Source of the DNA: Streptococcus mitis | Lineage (GTDB): Bacteria; Bacillota; Bacilli; Lactobacillales; Streptococcaceae | Length of the DNA: 64,000 bases | Assembly (NCBI RefSeq): GCF_013305725.1 | Contig: NZ_CP047883.1 | Span: 1,281,001 to 1,345,000 of the forward strand | Reading direction: 5' to 3' | Shown: positions 46,305 through 55,986 of the stretch, piece by piece | Position numbering within the stretch: position 1 is the first letter of the stretch | How the letters are laid out: the number at the start of each line of letters is the position of its first letter | The notes under the pieces: model-generated | What the model saw: the letters and a program-made list of their open reading frames with translations, nothing else | Database searches by the model: none | Told to the model about the DNA's origin: nothing | Translations under genes and position numbers: made by a program

Positions 46305-46397
46305 TCGAATTTCTTGGCTCAGGCTGAAAAAGTCCACAGGACTTTCCTCGCTCTCGAATTTCTTGGCTCAGGCTGAAAAAGTCCCCCGGACTTTTTC
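46305..46397. repeat. Tandem 49-bp repeat with hairpins upstream of trmFO
   Basis: A 31-bp unit starting TCGAATTTCTTGGCTCAGGC and ending GAAAAAGTCC occurs at 46305-46335 and 46354-46384. Each copy ends in a hairpin: AAAGTCC-ACA-GGACTTT and GAAAAAGTCC-CCC-GGACTTTTTC. The second is a perfect 10-bp stem. I do not recognise it as BOX, RUP or SPRITE. Confidence 0.75.
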
Positions 46398-46439
46398 ACT
46401 CCCACAAATCTTTCTAATTTTTTCTTCTACTAGTATAAC

Positions 46440-46466
46440 AAAAAAAGGGAAGAAGGCAAACTTCCC
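46440..46466 (-). terminator. tmk-holB-yabA-rsmI terminator
   Basis: GGGAAG/CTTCCC with an 8-nt loop and TTTTTTT on the minus strand, immediately after rsmI. Confidence 0.85.
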
Positions 46467-46469
46467 TGT

Positions 46470-47348
46470 TTAGTCATTTTCTTGATTTTCTTCCCAGTCG
46501 TGATAGGCAGCGTAGAGTTGACTCTTATTCCACTGGTAAATCTTAGCGACTTTCTTGATAGCTTGATTTTTCTTCATGCCTTGCTGGATACGGGCTTGGA
46601 TTTCTAAGAACAAGTCCTCCTCATCTTTTTCCTCCACATCTTGGCTGGCACCTTCAACAATGAGAAGGCATTCGCCCTTGAGTGGCGTTGCAGCGATACT
46701 TTCCAGCAATTCAGAAATGGTACCTCTTTGGTATTCTTCATAGATTTTAGTCAATTCCCTGACTAAAACGACCGAGCGGTCACCATAGACTTCTAGCATA
46801 TTTTCTAACGTATCTGCCACACGATGAGGCGATTCATAGAAAATTTGAGTTTCAGGATAGTCTTTTTTCGAGTCAAAAAATTGCTTTTGCTGGCCTGATT
46901 TTCTCGGTAAAAAGCCGTAAAAGATATGTGGCTGTGGCGCTAAACCACTGGCAATCAAGGCAGAAATTCCTGCAGAGGCACCTGGAACAGTCACAACCGC
47001 AATTTCTTCCTCAATTGCTGCCTTAACCAAATCATGACCAGGGTCTGAGATGCTAGGCAGACCCGCGTCGGATACCTGAGCAATACTTTGCCCTGCTTTC
47101 AGGAAACCAATCAAATCAGGAATCTTTTCCTTGGCATTGTGCTCATGAAAACTGATTTGCTTGGTAGAAATGTCAAAATGCTTGAGCAATAGACCTGTAT
47201 TGCGCGTGTCCTCAGCCGCAATATAATCAACTTCTTTCAGGGTCTCGATGGCTCGAAAGGTCATATCATCTAGATTGCCAATCGGCGTTGCCACTAGATA
47301 CAGCTTGCCATAGGGAGACTGCCCCTTAAAACTTTTTTGAATCTGCAT
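46470..47348 (-). CDS. rsmI: 16S rRNA (cytidine-1402-2'-O)-methyltransferase
   Basis: SAM-dependent tetrapyrrole-methylase-fold enzyme, 292 residues. LYLVATPIGNLDDMTFRAIETLKEVDYIAAEDTRNT is the family start, QVSDAGLPSISDPGHDLV the active-site loop, TVPGASAGISALIASGL the SAM region, and FYGFLPRKSGQQ and YESPHRV follow. It lies 2 bp after yabA. Confidence 0.97.
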   Translation of the reverse strand: MQIQKSFKGQSPYGKLYLVATPIGNLDDMTFRAIETLKEVDYIAAEDTRNTGLLLKHFDISTKQISFHEHNAKEKIPDLIGFLKAGQSIAQVSDAGLPSISDPGHDLVKAAIEEEIAVVTVPGASAGISALIASGLAPQPHIFYGFLPRKSGQQKQFFDSKKDYPETQIFYESPHRVADTLENMLEVYGDRSVVLVRELTKIYEEYQRGTISELLESIAATPLKGECLLIVEGASQDVEEKDEEDLFLEIQARIQQGMKKNQAIKKVAKIYQWNKSQLYAAYHDWEENQEND

Positions 47349-47350
47349 GC

Positions 47351-47668
47351 CTACTCCCTGTATAACAACTCGTCACAGAACATACATTCCTCGTCCTGCT
47401 CCCGACGTTGTCCATAAAAATCATTACATACGTGAAATCCATCCCGGTAAATGCGACGGACACTTTCACGAACATGCTTGGCCTTGACGGGAGCGTCTGC
47501 TTCCACCTCACCCAAGCGTTCGCGCAACTTACTATTTTCCAAGCGAAGAGCTGTATTTTCCTCTACCAGGCTCTTGAGATTTTTCTTGATGGCTTCCACA
47601 TCGGCCAAGGTTACCAATAACTGTTGGGAAAAATCATCCAGCGCGTCAAATAATTCTTTTTTGTCCAT
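47351..47668 (-). CDS. yabA: Replication initiation control protein YabA
   Basis: 105-residue negative regulator of DnaA that also contacts the DnaN clamp. The N-terminal leucine-zipper coiled coil covers ~1-60 ([30 protein letters not shown]) and the C-terminal zinc site is [22 protein letters not shown]. The start MDKKELF has AAGGAAAGGG upstream. It sits between holB and rsmI as in other Firmicutes. Confidence 0.95.
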
Positions 47669-47707
47669 AAAACAGCCCTTTCCTTTCATTATCGTTCATT
47701 TTTGAGT

Positions 47708-48598
47708 TTATATTTCTTTCAAGACCAGATATTCCATGGCATTTTGAAAGCTGACATTAGCCTGCCACATTTTTCTAGCTTCTAGCAAATCTTGTAAAAT
47801 CACTCTTACTCTTGCTTGTAGAATATCTTGTCCACAGAGAACTTCAAGAATCCGTAAAACCTGATCTTGTTTTTCCTTGTCATCTGCCAAGTTGGCTAAT
47901 TTAGCAACCTGCAGATAACTTTCTTTTTTCTTAACCACTAACCAAGTCAGCAGGCGTTCACTTTCATCAACCAAGGTCCAAAAGCCTGCCTGATTAGCTA
48001 ACTTTTCTGCTTCAGCTCGCGATTGACTAAACTGGGCTAAAAGAGTCGCTTTTTTCTTAACCAGTCCCATTTGTTCTAAGAGCAAGATGAGCTTCTCTTC
48101 TTGTTTTTTAAAGTGAAAAATTTGCGTCCGACTTCGGATTGTAGGTAAAATCTTCTCCTCATCACTGGTCAAGAAGAAAATGTAAACTTCACTCTGGGGT
48201 TCTTCGATGACCTTGAGCAGAGAATTAGCTGCGTTAGGATGCATTTTTTCCGCCTGCTCGATAATAAAGACCTGTTGCTGACTTTCAATCCCTGCTTGGG
48301 AAAACTGACCCACCAATTCTCGAATGCGTTCTGTCTTAATAACCTGATTGACTGGCTTAATCAAAGTGACATCGGGAAATTCTCCCTGTTCAATCAGCTT
48401 ACAATTTCGGCATTTCTCACATGGTAAAACGCCTACCTTATCTGTACAAAAGAGGCTCTTAGCTAAAAATTGCGCCATTTCCAAGCTTCCAAAGAAACCT
48501 GAAAAGAGATAGGCATGATTGAGCTGGTCTTGTTCTAGGATACGGACAAAGCGGTCAAACTGATCTGGCTGCCAGGCCTTTAGTTGATCTTGTTTCAT
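47708..48598 (-). CDS. holB: DNA polymerase III subunit delta'
   Basis: Clamp-loader subunit of 296 residues. [24 protein letters not shown] replaces the Walker A region with no functional P-loop, as is normal for delta'. The zinc module [18 protein letters not shown] and the SRC-like region SRTQIFHF follow. It overlaps tmk by 4 bp. Confidence 0.94.
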   Translation of the reverse strand: MKQDQLKAWQPDQFDRFVRILEQDQLNHAYLFSGFFGSLEMAQFLAKSLFCTDKVGVLPCEKCRNCKLIEQGEFPDVTLIKPVNQVIKTERIRELVGQFSQAGIESQQQVFIIEQAEKMHPNAANSLLKVIEEPQSEVYIFFLTSDEEKILPTIRSRTQIFHFKKQEEKLILLLEQMGLVKKKATLLAQFSQSRAEAEKLANQAGFWTLVDESERLLTWLVVKKKESYLQVAKLANLADDKEKQDQVLRILEVLCGQDILQARVRVILQDLLEARKMWQANVSFQNAMEYLVLKEI

Positions 48599-49233
48599 CT
48601 TGTCAAACCCATTCTGTCAAACAAGACAGCCTTGGTAGTTTCCACAACCTGCTCCAAAGGGAGGCTAGCATCAATCTTGACAATGCGATTTCCTTCTTTA
48701 TCCAGAAGAGAAAGGTAGCCTTGACGAACTTTTTTATGCAAGTCCAACCCTTCCAAGTCCAAACGATTGACCTCACGATTGCTATTAGCAGCAATGCGAG
48801 CCAGTCCTTCTTCCACCTCGATGTCAAAATAGAGTGTCAAGTCGGGTTTAAGGCCATCTGTCGCAAACTGATTGAGCCAATCAATGGCGTCAATATCCAA
48901 GCCACGACCAAATCCCTGATATGCAACGGAACTATCGATGAAGCGGTCCATAATGACCAACTTGCCAGCTTCAAGGGCTGGAAGAACTTTTTCCACCAAA
49001 TGCTGTCTGCGACTAGCAATATAGAGAAGGAGCTCTGTCTTAGCATCCATCTGAGTATGACTTGGATCCAAAATTACTTCCCGAATCTTCTCCCCAATCA
49101 AGACTCCGCCAGGTTCACGGGTCGTCAGCATCTCTACCCCTTTTTCCTCTAAAATTGGGAGCAGAGCCTCTAAAACACTGGTCTTTCCTGCTCCCTCTGG
49201 TCCCTCAAGAGAGACTAAAAATCCTTTTGACAT
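48595..49233 (-). CDS. tmk: Thymidylate kinase
   Basis: Phosphorylates dTMP to dTDP. 212 residues: P-loop [16 protein letters not shown] (8-23), DRx motif [22 protein letters not shown], and LID-region [17 protein letters not shown] arginines. First gene of a replication-linked operon (tmk-holB-yabA-rsmI). Confidence 0.97.
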   Translation of the reverse strand: MSKGFLVSLEGPEGAGKTSVLEALLPILEEKGVEMLTTREPGGVLIGEKIREVILDPSHTQMDAKTELLLYIASRRQHLVEKVLPALEAGKLVIMDRFIDSSVAYQGFGRGLDIDAIDWLNQFATDGLKPDLTLYFDIEVEEGLARIAANSNREVNRLDLEGLDLHKKVRQGYLSLLDKEGNRIVKIDASLPLEQVVETTKAVLFDRMGLTR

Positions 49234-49262
49234 GTATAACTCATTTCTTTTTTACTACTTCT

Positions 49263-49271
49263 ATTCTATCA
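49263..49271 (-). promoter_or_regulatory. Extended -10 promoter for tmk operon
   Basis: TGATAGAAT on the minus strand, about 30 bp before the tmk ATG. The BOX-type element lies directly upstream. Confidence 0.5.
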
Positions 49272-49313
49272 AAAAAATAGGGGTTTGTGACAATCTTTTT
49301 GTCTTCTCATTTC

Positions 49314-49427
49314 ATACTCAATGAAAATCAAAGAGCAAACTAGGAATCTAGCCGCAGGTTGCTCAAAACACTGTTTTGAGGTTGCAGATGGAAGCTGACG
49401 CAGTTTGAAGAGATTTTCGAAGAGTAT
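49314..49427 (-). repeat. BOX-type intergenic repeat
   Basis: On the minus strand it begins ATACTCTTCGAAAATCTCTT, the known boxA start, continues with CAAAACAGTGTTTTGAG (boxC-like palindrome) and ends TTTTCATTGAGTAT. The ends are inverted (ATACTC/GAGTAT). About 114 bp, an A-C type without an internal boxB. It lies between tmk and proC. Confidence 0.85.
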
Positions 49428-49439
49428 CAACCACCATAA

Positions 49440-49463
49440 AAGAGGCAGACACATCCACCTCTT
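49440..49463 (-). terminator. proBAC terminator
   Basis: AAGAGG/CCTCTT stem with a 12-nt loop and TTTTATGG after it on the minus strand, overlapping the proC stop. Confidence 0.7.
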
Positions 49464-50259
49464 ATTTACCTAATTCTTGTGTTCGTTTGTAGGCTTGACC
49501 AACTGCATCCATGACCGTTCCTCGAAAAGCATGCGCTTCTAAGCTTGCTACACCAGCTATAGTCGAACCGCCTGGGCTACAAACTTGGTCTTTCAATACT
49601 CCAGGATGTTGCTGACTTTCAAGGACCAATTGCCCAGCTCCTACCATAGTTTGAGCCGCCATTTTCAGTGCTATTTCTCGTGGTAATCCTGTCTGAACAC
49701 CTGCATCTGCCAAGGCCTCAATAAAGAGATAGACAAAGGCCGGTCCACAACCTGCAAGACCTGTCGCCGCGTCGATTAAGCCTTCCCCAAGTTCAACCAA
49801 GAGTCCAGCCTTGGTTAAAAGCTGACAAAAGAGATCACTGTCCTCAGCCCTGCAATTAGGAGACAAGGCATAACTAATCACTCCTTGACCAATAGAAGCA
49901 GGGGTATTTGGCATCATACGAATAATTCTGTGCTGACTTGGAAGAAGACTAGCGAGTTTTTCCAAGGTCAATCCAGCTGCCATAGAAATCAAAAGAAGAC
50001 TTTCTCGTTTTTCAAGGATAGTCTGGTATTGAGAAAGCAAGTCTGAGAACTGTGCAGGCTTTACTCCTAGAAAAATCACATCTGCTTCTGCGAATATTTC
50101 TTCATTGCTAGAAGCCTGACCACCAAAGTCTGCAATGAAAGCATCTACCTTAGCTTGACTACGATTGGCAAGGAGAATCTCATCTGACGGTCTAGCCTGC
50201 AAGACAGACTTAGCCAAGCTAGCACCCATATTCCCCAAACCGATAAATCCAATCTTCAT
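49462..50259 (-). CDS. proC: Pyrroline-5-carboxylate reductase
   Basis: Last step of proline synthesis, NAD(P)H dependent. 265 residues: IGFIGLGNMGASLAKS (Rossmann), IFLGVKPAQFSDLL, RIIRMMPNTPASIGQGV and the C-terminal DQVCSPGGSTIAGVASLEAHAFRGTVMDAV signature. It is the third gene of proB-proA-proC, 3 bp after proA. Confidence 0.97.
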   Translation of the reverse strand: MKIGFIGLGNMGASLAKSVLQARPSDEILLANRSQAKVDAFIADFGGQASSNEEIFAEADVIFLGVKPAQFSDLLSQYQTILEKRESLLLISMAAGLTLEKLASLLPSQHRIIRMMPNTPASIGQGVISYALSPNCRAEDSDLFCQLLTKAGLLVELGEGLIDAATGLAGCGPAFVYLFIEALADAGVQTGLPREIALKMAAQTMVGAGQLVLESQQHPGVLKDQVCSPGGSTIAGVASLEAHAFRGTVMDAVGQAYKRTQELGK

Positions 50260-50262
50260 CTC

Positions 50263-51525
50263 TTACTCCCTTATCTGTCCGTCACCAGTGACCACATACT
50301 TGTAGCTGGTCAACTCTTTCAAGCCCATTGGACCACGCGCGTGCAGTTTCTGAGTTGAAATCCCCATTTCGCAACCCAGACCAAATTGGCCACCATCTGT
50401 GAAACGAGTTGAGGCATTGACATAGACAGCTGCAGAGTCCACTTGATCTGTAAAGTAAGCTGCAGCTTCAGCATTTTCCGTCATAATGGCATCCGAATGA
50501 TGGGTACTGTGGGTTTCAATATGGGCAACCGCTTCTTCTAAACTGCTCACAACCTTAACAGCTAATACATAGTCTAAAAACTCGGTGTCAAAGTCTTGGG
50601 CCTCAGCTGCTTGACCTGAAACAAACTGACTTGCTTTTTCATCCAAACGGAATTGAATTGGTTCCAGACCAGCTTCTTTTCGATCTGCAACCAGCACTTG
50701 CTCCAAGCGAGGAAGGAAACTTGCTACCTTGTCTTCATGAACCAGCAGAACCTCCATGGCATTACAAACAGAAGGACGACTGGTTTTAGCATTGTTGATA
50801 ATAGATAAAGCCTTATCTTCATCTGCGTCCTTATCGACATAAACATGGACAATCCCAGTCCCTGTCTCGATAACAGGTACGATAGCATTCTCAACCACCG
50901 CATTGATCAACCCAGCTCCTCCACGAGGAATAAGAAGGTCTAGATAGCCCTTGGCCTTCATCATAGCATAGCTACTTTCACGGCTGGTATCTTCCACCAG
51001 TTGAATCACATCTGGGTGAATGGTAGTCGTCTCCAAGCCCTTTTTCAAGGCTGTGACAATAGCATGAGCTGTTTGATAGGCATCCTTACCACTACGAAGA
51101 ACAACCGCATTTCCACTCTTAAGAGCTAGAGCAGCTGCGTCAGACGTCACATTTGGACGACTTTCATAGATAATACCAATAACACCCATAGCCACACGTT
51201 TTTTGGTGATAAGCAAACCATTTTCAAGCTGATTGGTTTCTAAAATTTCACCGATTGGATCTGGTAAAGCAACCACTTCACGAATCCCAGTTGCCATTGC
51301 TTCTATACGACCTGCATCCAAATAAAGACGATCCAGCATCACATCTGAGATTTTACCCTTAGCAGCGTCCAGATCAAGGGCATTGGCTGCTAAAATTTCC
51401 TCAGTAGCTGCTGATAAGTGATCAGCCATGGCTAGCAAGGCTTGGTTTTTCACCTCTTCACTAGCTGTATTGATCGATTTTTTAACAGCCTGTACCTGTT
51501 CAAATTGTTCTTGTGTACTTACCAT
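50263..51525 (-). CDS. proA: Glutamate-5-semialdehyde dehydrogenase (gamma-glutamyl phosphate reductase)
   Basis: Second step of proline synthesis, 420 residues. [33 protein letters not shown] is the cofactor block, [13 protein letters not shown] holds the catalytic Cys, and the terminal [15 protein letters not shown] is typical. It lies 9 bp after proB. Confidence 0.97.
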   Translation of the reverse strand: MVSTQEQFEQVQAVKKSINTASEEVKNQALLAMADHLSAATEEILAANALDLDAAKGKISDVMLDRLYLDAGRIEAMATGIREVVALPDPIGEILETNQLENGLLITKKRVAMGVIGIIYESRPNVTSDAAALALKSGNAVVLRSGKDAYQTAHAIVTALKKGLETTTIHPDVIQLVEDTSRESSYAMMKAKGYLDLLIPRGGAGLINAVVENAIVPVIETGTGIVHVYVDKDADEDKALSIINNAKTSRPSVCNAMEVLLVHEDKVASFLPRLEQVLVADRKEAGLEPIQFRLDEKASQFVSGQAAEAQDFDTEFLDYVLAVKVVSSLEEAVAHIETHSTHHSDAIMTENAEAAAYFTDQVDSAAVYVNASTRFTDGGQFGLGCEMGISTQKLHARGPMGLKELTSYKYVVTGDGQIRE

Positions 51526-51534
51526 AATTTACCT

Positions 51535-52644
51535 CTAAAATTCTGTAAAGAGTAGTTGGATTTCAGGAGTAATGGAAATCCAGTCATCGCGGTGAATCAG
51601 GACACCCTTGGCTTTTTGGGAACGCAACATATCCTCCAAAGCAGATGCACCAAATTGCACGCGTCCTTTTCCAAGTGATTTTCCACTTTCCTTGTCAAAT
51701 ACTGTCACGATATCACCGTAAGAAAAGGCTCCTTCTGCGTCAACAATACCAGATAAAAGAAGACTCTTTCCATGTTGAGAGAGAGCTTCTGCAGCTCCTT
51801 TATCAACCCAAATAGAACCTTGACTCTGAGCATAAAAGGCCAGCCATTGTTTCTGGGTACGAAGTCCCTTCTCTTGCGCAACAAAGTAGGAACCATCCTT
51901 GGTCTCCTCAGCTGCCTCAATCATGGCATCTGATTTCAAGGATGAACAGATATAAACAGGAACTCCTGATTCTGTCGCAATAGTTGCAGCTTTGATTTTG
52001 GTTAACATGCCACCAGTTCCGTTTGACGAACCAGCTCCACCGGCCATATCGATAATCTCACGATTGATGGTCTCGATTCGCTCCAAGCGTTTGGCTCTTG
52101 AATCTGAATTAGGATTTCCAGTATAGAGACCGTCCACATCTGTCAAGAGAACCAAAAGGTCTGCTTGGACCATGGCTGCTACCTGAGCACTTAGAGTATC
52201 ATTGTCCCCAACCTTGAGCTCATCAATAACGACACTGTCATTCTCATTGATGATAGGAATCGCTCCACGGCTAAGTAGAACTGACAAAGCCTGATGGGCA
52301 TTTTTATAACGACGCTTATCAACAAAGTCATCCTGGGTCAGCAAGATTTGTGCAGAAACGATTTGGCGCAAGAGAAGATTGGTCGTGTATTCTTCCAACA
52401 AAAGCCCTTGCCCTACCGCTGCTGAAGCCTGTTTATCAGCAATCTTAGTCGGACGCTTTTTAAATCCTAAGGCCCCAAAACCAGCTGCAATGGCACCTGA
52501 CGACACCAAAATCAATTCATGACCAGCCTCGTGCAGCATAGCCAACTGCTGGGTAATAGCCTTTACCTTACTACGTGATAAACTTCCATCCTCATTCGTC
52601 AGAGAAGAAGTCCCCACCTTAAAGACAATCCGTTTGAATTTCAT
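51535..52644 (-). CDS. proB: Glutamate 5-kinase
   Basis: First and feedback-controlled step of proline synthesis. 369 residues: the amino-acid-kinase domain (~1-260; [46 protein letters not shown]) and a C-terminal PUA domain (~275-369). The start MKFKRIVF has a GGAGTGAGACT ribosome site; seven upstream codons are in the leader. Confidence 0.97.
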   Translation of the reverse strand: MKFKRIVFKVGTSSLTNEDGSLSRSKVKAITQQLAMLHEAGHELILVSSGAIAAGFGALGFKKRPTKIADKQASAAVGQGLLLEEYTTNLLLRQIVSAQILLTQDDFVDKRRYKNAHQALSVLLSRGAIPIINENDSVVIDELKVGDNDTLSAQVAAMVQADLLVLLTDVDGLYTGNPNSDSRAKRLERIETINREIIDMAGGAGSSNGTGGMLTKIKAATIATESGVPVYICSSLKSDAMIEAAEETKDGSYFVAQEKGLRTQKQWLAFYAQSQGSIWVDKGAAEALSQHGKSLLLSGIVDAEGAFSYGDIVTVFDKESGKSLGKGRVQFGASALEDMLRSQKAKGVLIHRDDWISITPEIQLLFTEF

Positions 52645-52673
52645 AGTCTCACTCCGATTCTTCATATTTATCC

Positions 52674-52682
52674 ATTATAACA
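52674..52682 (-). promoter_or_regulatory. Extended -10 promoter for proBAC
   Basis: TGTTATAAT on the minus strand, 30 bp before the proB ATG. Confidence 0.65.
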
Positions 52683-52714
52683 TGAATGGCAGGAAATAGA
52701 AAAGAGTTGATAGG

Positions 52715-52746
52715 AAAAAGGTCGAGACAAGTCATCTCAACCTTTT
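52715..52746 (-). terminator. rluD operon terminator
   Basis: AAAAGGT.GAGA with TCTC.ACCTTTT (one mismatch), 7-nt loop, T-tract TTTTTCC on the minus strand. Confidence 0.75.
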
Positions 52747-52753
52747 ATCACGT

Positions 52754-53644
52754 CTAATTCTTTCTCAAACTCTCCAATGTTTCCTTAAAAATCTCTGGGA
52801 TATCTGCAGTAAATTCCAAGGTCTCACCTGTTCTCGGATGGGTAAAGCCTAGGGTTTTAGCATGAAGAAATTGTCCATGCCCTTTCAGGGTCTTACGTGG
52901 ACCATAGACTTCATCACCAGCGACTGGATGGCCGATATAAGCCATGTGAACACGGATTTGATGGGTACGCCCTGTCTCCAGTTGCAACTCTACTAAGCTA
53001 TAATCACCAAAGCGCTCCAAGACGTGAAAACGCGTCACTGCAGGTTTCCCTTTAGCAGTCACAGCCTGTTTCTTACGGTCTTTTTCACTACGACCAATCG
53101 GAGCTTCAATCACACCACGATCATTAGGCAGATTTCCATGAACAATCGCCCAATATTTGCGGAGAGACTTTTTATCCTTGAGTTCTTGGGCAAGTGCTAG
53201 GTGCGCCTCATCGTTTTTAGCAATCATGAGAAGGCCTGACGTATCTTTATCAATACGGTGAACAATTCCTGGACGCAGAACCCCATTGATACCCGACAAG
53301 TCCTTAATATGATACATGAGGGCATTTACTAGGGTCCCACTGGTATGACCAGCACTCGGATGCACAACCATCCCCTGAGGCTTGTTAACGACAGCCACAT
53401 CCTCATCTTGGTAGATGATGTCTAGTGGAAGATTCTCAGCCACATACTCTAAAACCTCTGGTTCTGGCACATGGTAAGTGACGACATCGCCCTCTTGGAC
53501 CGTGTACTTAGCTTTCTTGACTTGGCCATTGACCAAGACCTGGCCTGATTTGATTTGTTCATTCGCGAGACTGCGTGATAATTCTGTCAAATCCGACAGA
53601 GCCTTGTCTAAACGCAGTCCACCTATTTCAATTTTAATTTCCAT
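52754..53644 (-). CDS. rluD: RluA/RluD family pseudouridine synthase
   Basis: 296 residues. N-terminal S4 domain (LDKALSDLTELSRSLANEQIKSGQVLVNG) and catalytic domain with GIVHRIDKDTSGLLMIAKND (catalytic Asp) and LETGRTHQIRVHMAYIGHPVAGDEVYG. Likely modifies 23S rRNA; exact target sites not decidable here. Overlaps lspA by 11 bp. Confidence 0.93.
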   Translation of the reverse strand: MEIKIEIGGLRLDKALSDLTELSRSLANEQIKSGQVLVNGQVKKAKYTVQEGDVVTYHVPEPEVLEYVAENLPLDIIYQDEDVAVVNKPQGMVVHPSAGHTSGTLVNALMYHIKDLSGINGVLRPGIVHRIDKDTSGLLMIAKNDEAHLALAQELKDKKSLRKYWAIVHGNLPNDRGVIEAPIGRSEKDRKKQAVTAKGKPAVTRFHVLERFGDYSLVELQLETGRTHQIRVHMAYIGHPVAGDEVYGPRKTLKGHGQFLHAKTLGFTHPRTGETLEFTADIPEIFKETLESLRKN

Positions 53645-54095
53645 TCATTTCCTCTTTTAGCATTGCAATCAATAAAATAATCACACCAACAGTCAGATAA
53701 CTATCTGCTACATTAAAAATCGCAAAGTTGATAAAGTCAAGGTGAAACATATCCACAACAAAACCCTGACTCAGCCTATCAATAAAGTTCCCAAGACCTC
53801 CAGCGATGATTAAGGTTAGGCCAATCACCATCCAAATTGAGTCTTCCATGTGTTTATGTAGATACCAAATAGCACCCACCATGACGACCAATGTAATAAT
53901 AGCAAAGAACCACTGCTGGTCTTGTAACATGGAGAAGGCCGCACCACGATTTTGAAGGTAAGTTAAACTAACAAGTTTCGGAATCCAAGTCCGAACCTCA
54001 CCTAATGGAATCTGCTGGACGATATAGGATTTAACCAACTGATCTAGGGCAATTAAGAGTAAAATCAAAACTGCTACTATTCCTCTTTTTTTCAT
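53634..54095 (-). CDS. lspA: Signal peptidase II (lipoprotein)
   Basis: 153-residue, four-pass membrane aspartic protease that cleaves prolipoprotein signal peptides. LTYLQNRGAAFSML, GNFIDRLSQGFVVDM and FNVADSYLTVG contain the two catalytic Asp. Overlaps the LysR gene by 4 bp and rluD by 11 bp. Confidence 0.97.
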   Translation of the reverse strand: MKKRGIVAVLILLLIALDQLVKSYIVQQIPLGEVRTWIPKLVSLTYLQNRGAAFSMLQDQQWFFAIITLVVMVGAIWYLHKHMEDSIWMVIGLTLIIAGGLGNFIDRLSQGFVVDMFHLDFINFAIFNVADSYLTVGVIILLIAMLKEEMNGN

Positions 54096-55000
54096 GATTT
54101 CCTCTTTTGATTAAAATATTCTTGCATGACCTCAACAAAAAGTGTACCTGCTTGACTGAGCTCGACTTCTTCACGTTTGACAAAGACCATGTGGTTATCG
54201 AGATTATCTTTAAGTCGAATAACGGTAATTCCATTCACACTATCACTATCTAAAAATCCTGAACCAGTCGCATAAGCGTCTGTCCGCTCCAAAATACCGT
54301 TTAAGGTAGCGCGATCCGTCACATTAAACATTTGAGAACTAGAACTAGTGTCTACAAAATTCTCAGAATAATAGAGATACTCATCCTTTTCTTGAGTGAA
54401 GCGAACTGTTGGTAAATCAACCAAATCCTCCATAACCAGTTCATCTTTCTTTGCCAAAGGATGACCTTCACGCAAATAAATATGAGTATGGAAAGGAAGC
54501 AATTCAATGACCTCAAGGCCTAACTTTTCAACCCGTTGCATAATTCCTTTTTTATTTTGGTTGTTTAGATAGATAATCCCAATCTCACTGTGACCTTGTG
54601 CCACTTCATCCAGAATTTGAACGGTAGTAGACTCAAAAATACGAAAGTTCTTATAATCCGGATAACGTTTTGAAAAAGCTGTAATGGTTGGTGGTAAAAA
54701 GTCATAGTGTTGGCTGGCAATTGAAAATTCATCCTTTTCTTCCTCAGGATTGGCATACTGATTTTGAAAAATATCAAAGCCCTTGACCAACTCTTGAGCC
54801 TTCTCATAAAACTCCATTCCACGACGAGTCAAGAACGTTCCTGAACTTGTACGACGAAAAATCTTAAAGCCCAACTCTTTTTCCAAATCACGAACAGAAA
54901 TAGACAGACTTGGCTGACTCACATACATCTTTTCAGCTGCTTCACGAAAAGTACCACTATTTGCAATGGCCACAACATAGCGTAATTGTTGAATGTTCAT
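54092..55000 (-). CDS. LysR family regulator (CpsY/MtaR-like)
   Basis: 302 residues. N-terminal helix-turn-helix MNIQQLRYVVAIANSGTFREAAEKMYVSQPSLSISVRDLEKELG and a periplasmic-binding-like effector domain from ~90. In streptococci, the homologue upstream of lspA is known as CpsY/MtaR and controls methionine uptake and surface properties. The start follows GGGAGTAGAAG. First gene of the operon with lspA and rluD. Confidence 0.9.
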   Translation of the reverse strand: MNIQQLRYVVAIANSGTFREAAEKMYVSQPSLSISVRDLEKELGFKIFRRTSSGTFLTRRGMEFYEKAQELVKGFDIFQNQYANPEEEKDEFSIASQHYDFLPPTITAFSKRYPDYKNFRIFESTTVQILDEVAQGHSEIGIIYLNNQNKKGIMQRVEKLGLEVIELLPFHTHIYLREGHPLAKKDELVMEDLVDLPTVRFTQEKDEYLYYSENFVDTSSSSQMFNVTDRATLNGILERTDAYATGSGFLDSDSVNGITVIRLKDNLDNHMVFVKREEVELSQAGTLFVEVMQEYFNQKRKS

Positions 55001-55028
55001 CTTCTACTCCCAATTTCTTTATCTTTTC

Positions 55029-55037
55029 ATTATACCA
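55029..55037 (-). promoter_or_regulatory. Extended -10 promoter for LysR-lspA-rluD
   Basis: TGGTATAAT on the minus strand, 28 bp before the ATG. Confidence 0.65.
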
Positions 55038-55119
55038 TATTTTAGAAGTTTTCCATCGAAGAAAAATAATGTCACTCATAAAATTCATCTACACTAAGAA
55101 CGAAAAAATCATGGGTACC

Positions 55120-55865
55120 AATCATGACCACCCGTCAAACGGGTGGTTTGTCCCAGGGCTATAAGCCCAAATTACCAGCCAGCGCCTAAAGACGCTGGCT
55201 TTCACTTTGTTCAAGCCTTATTGCTCTTGACTCGTCACTTGCCTCTCAAAGAGGCTTTAGTATTACTTACCACTATCCCTAAAGGGATCCTCATATTCTT
55301 TTACACTTAATTTATCTAGTGCTATATCATGCTTTTCCTGTTCTTGAATATATTTCTTAATTGTAGCTTCATTAAGCCCTACTGTACTCACATAATAACC
55401 TTCCGCCCAGAAATGCCGATTCCCAAACTTGTACTTGAGATTGGCGTGTTTGTCAAACATCATGAGTGCACTTTTTCCTTTTAAATAACCCATGAAACTC
55501 AAAACACTTGTCCTTGGTGGAATACTGACTAACATGTGTACATGGTCTGGCATTAAGTGACCCTCGATAATTTCAACTCCTTTATAACTACACAAGCGAT
55601 GAAATATTTCGCCTAAACTACTTCGATATTGATTATAGATGACTTTTCTTCTATACTTAGGGGTGAACACAATGTGATACTTACAGTGCCACTTTGTGTG
55701 CGATAAACTATGAGCCTTTTGTGCCATATTTTTCTCCTTTCGCTTTACAATTGGCTTGAACACCTTTATTGTATCGCGTTCGGAGTTTTTTTGGTATAAC
55801 CTTCGACGCGCACCCGCATAGCGGGTGGTTGTTTTGTCTCGCACCTAACGGAGCGAGACGGACTA
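55120..55865 (-). mobile_element. IS200/IS605-type insertion sequence (tnpA only)
   Basis: About 0.75 kb with one Y1 transposase gene and no terminal inverted repeats. Subterminal hairpins replace them: ACCACCCG/CGGGTGGT (55127-55147) on the transposase-distal side, and CACCCGC/GCGGGTG (55811-55827) plus GTCTCG/CGAGAC (55836-55859) on the promoter side. A further AGCCAGCG/CGCTGGCT hairpin (55177-55200) may be a terminator. Exact ends cannot be fixed by eye. It sits between the LysR and rpmA operons, interrupting no gene. Confidence 0.8.
55263..55727 (-). CDS. tnpA: IS200-type transposase TnpA (Y1 HUH)
   Basis: 154-residue single-strand DNA transposase. The HUH metal motif is DHVHMLVSIPP (His62, His64) and the nucleophile is probably Tyr126 in ATIKKYIQEQEKH. 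HCKYHIVFTPKYRRKVIY is the family's first block. The start MAQKAHSLSH has AAAGGAGAAAAAT; an in-frame extension to 55844 crosses the end hairpins and is rejected. The protein looks full length, so the element may be active. Confidence 0.93.
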   Translation of the reverse strand: MAQKAHSLSHTKWHCKYHIVFTPKYRRKVIYNQYRSSLGEIFHRLCSYKGVEIIEGHLMPDHVHMLVSIPPRTSVLSFMGYLKGKSALMMFDKHANLKYKFGNRHFWAEGYYVSTVGLNEATIKKYIQEQEKHDIALDKLSVKEYEDPFRDSGK

Positions 55866-55880
55866 ATAGTCACATAAAAC

Positions 55881-55914
55881 AAAAAAACAGGCTCTCCGAA
55901 AAATCGGAAAGCCT
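55881..55914 (-). terminator. rplU-prp-rpmA terminator
   Basis: Strong stem AGGCTcTCCGA/TCGGAaAGCCT with a 4-nt AAAA-type loop and TTTTTTT on the minus strand. Confidence 0.8.
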
Positions 55915-55986
55915 TATTTAATGCTACTTCTAGCTTCCTTACCTTTACATTTCAAGGCTCGGGATAAAAAGGCTCACTGGACCTTT

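Noticed and set aside
48721..49152. 143-codon frame antisense to tmk
   Set aside because: Shadow of tmk without independent support.
55728..55844. Longer IS200 transposase start
   Set aside because: The extension translates the element's own subterminal hairpin region and adds residues absent from the family.
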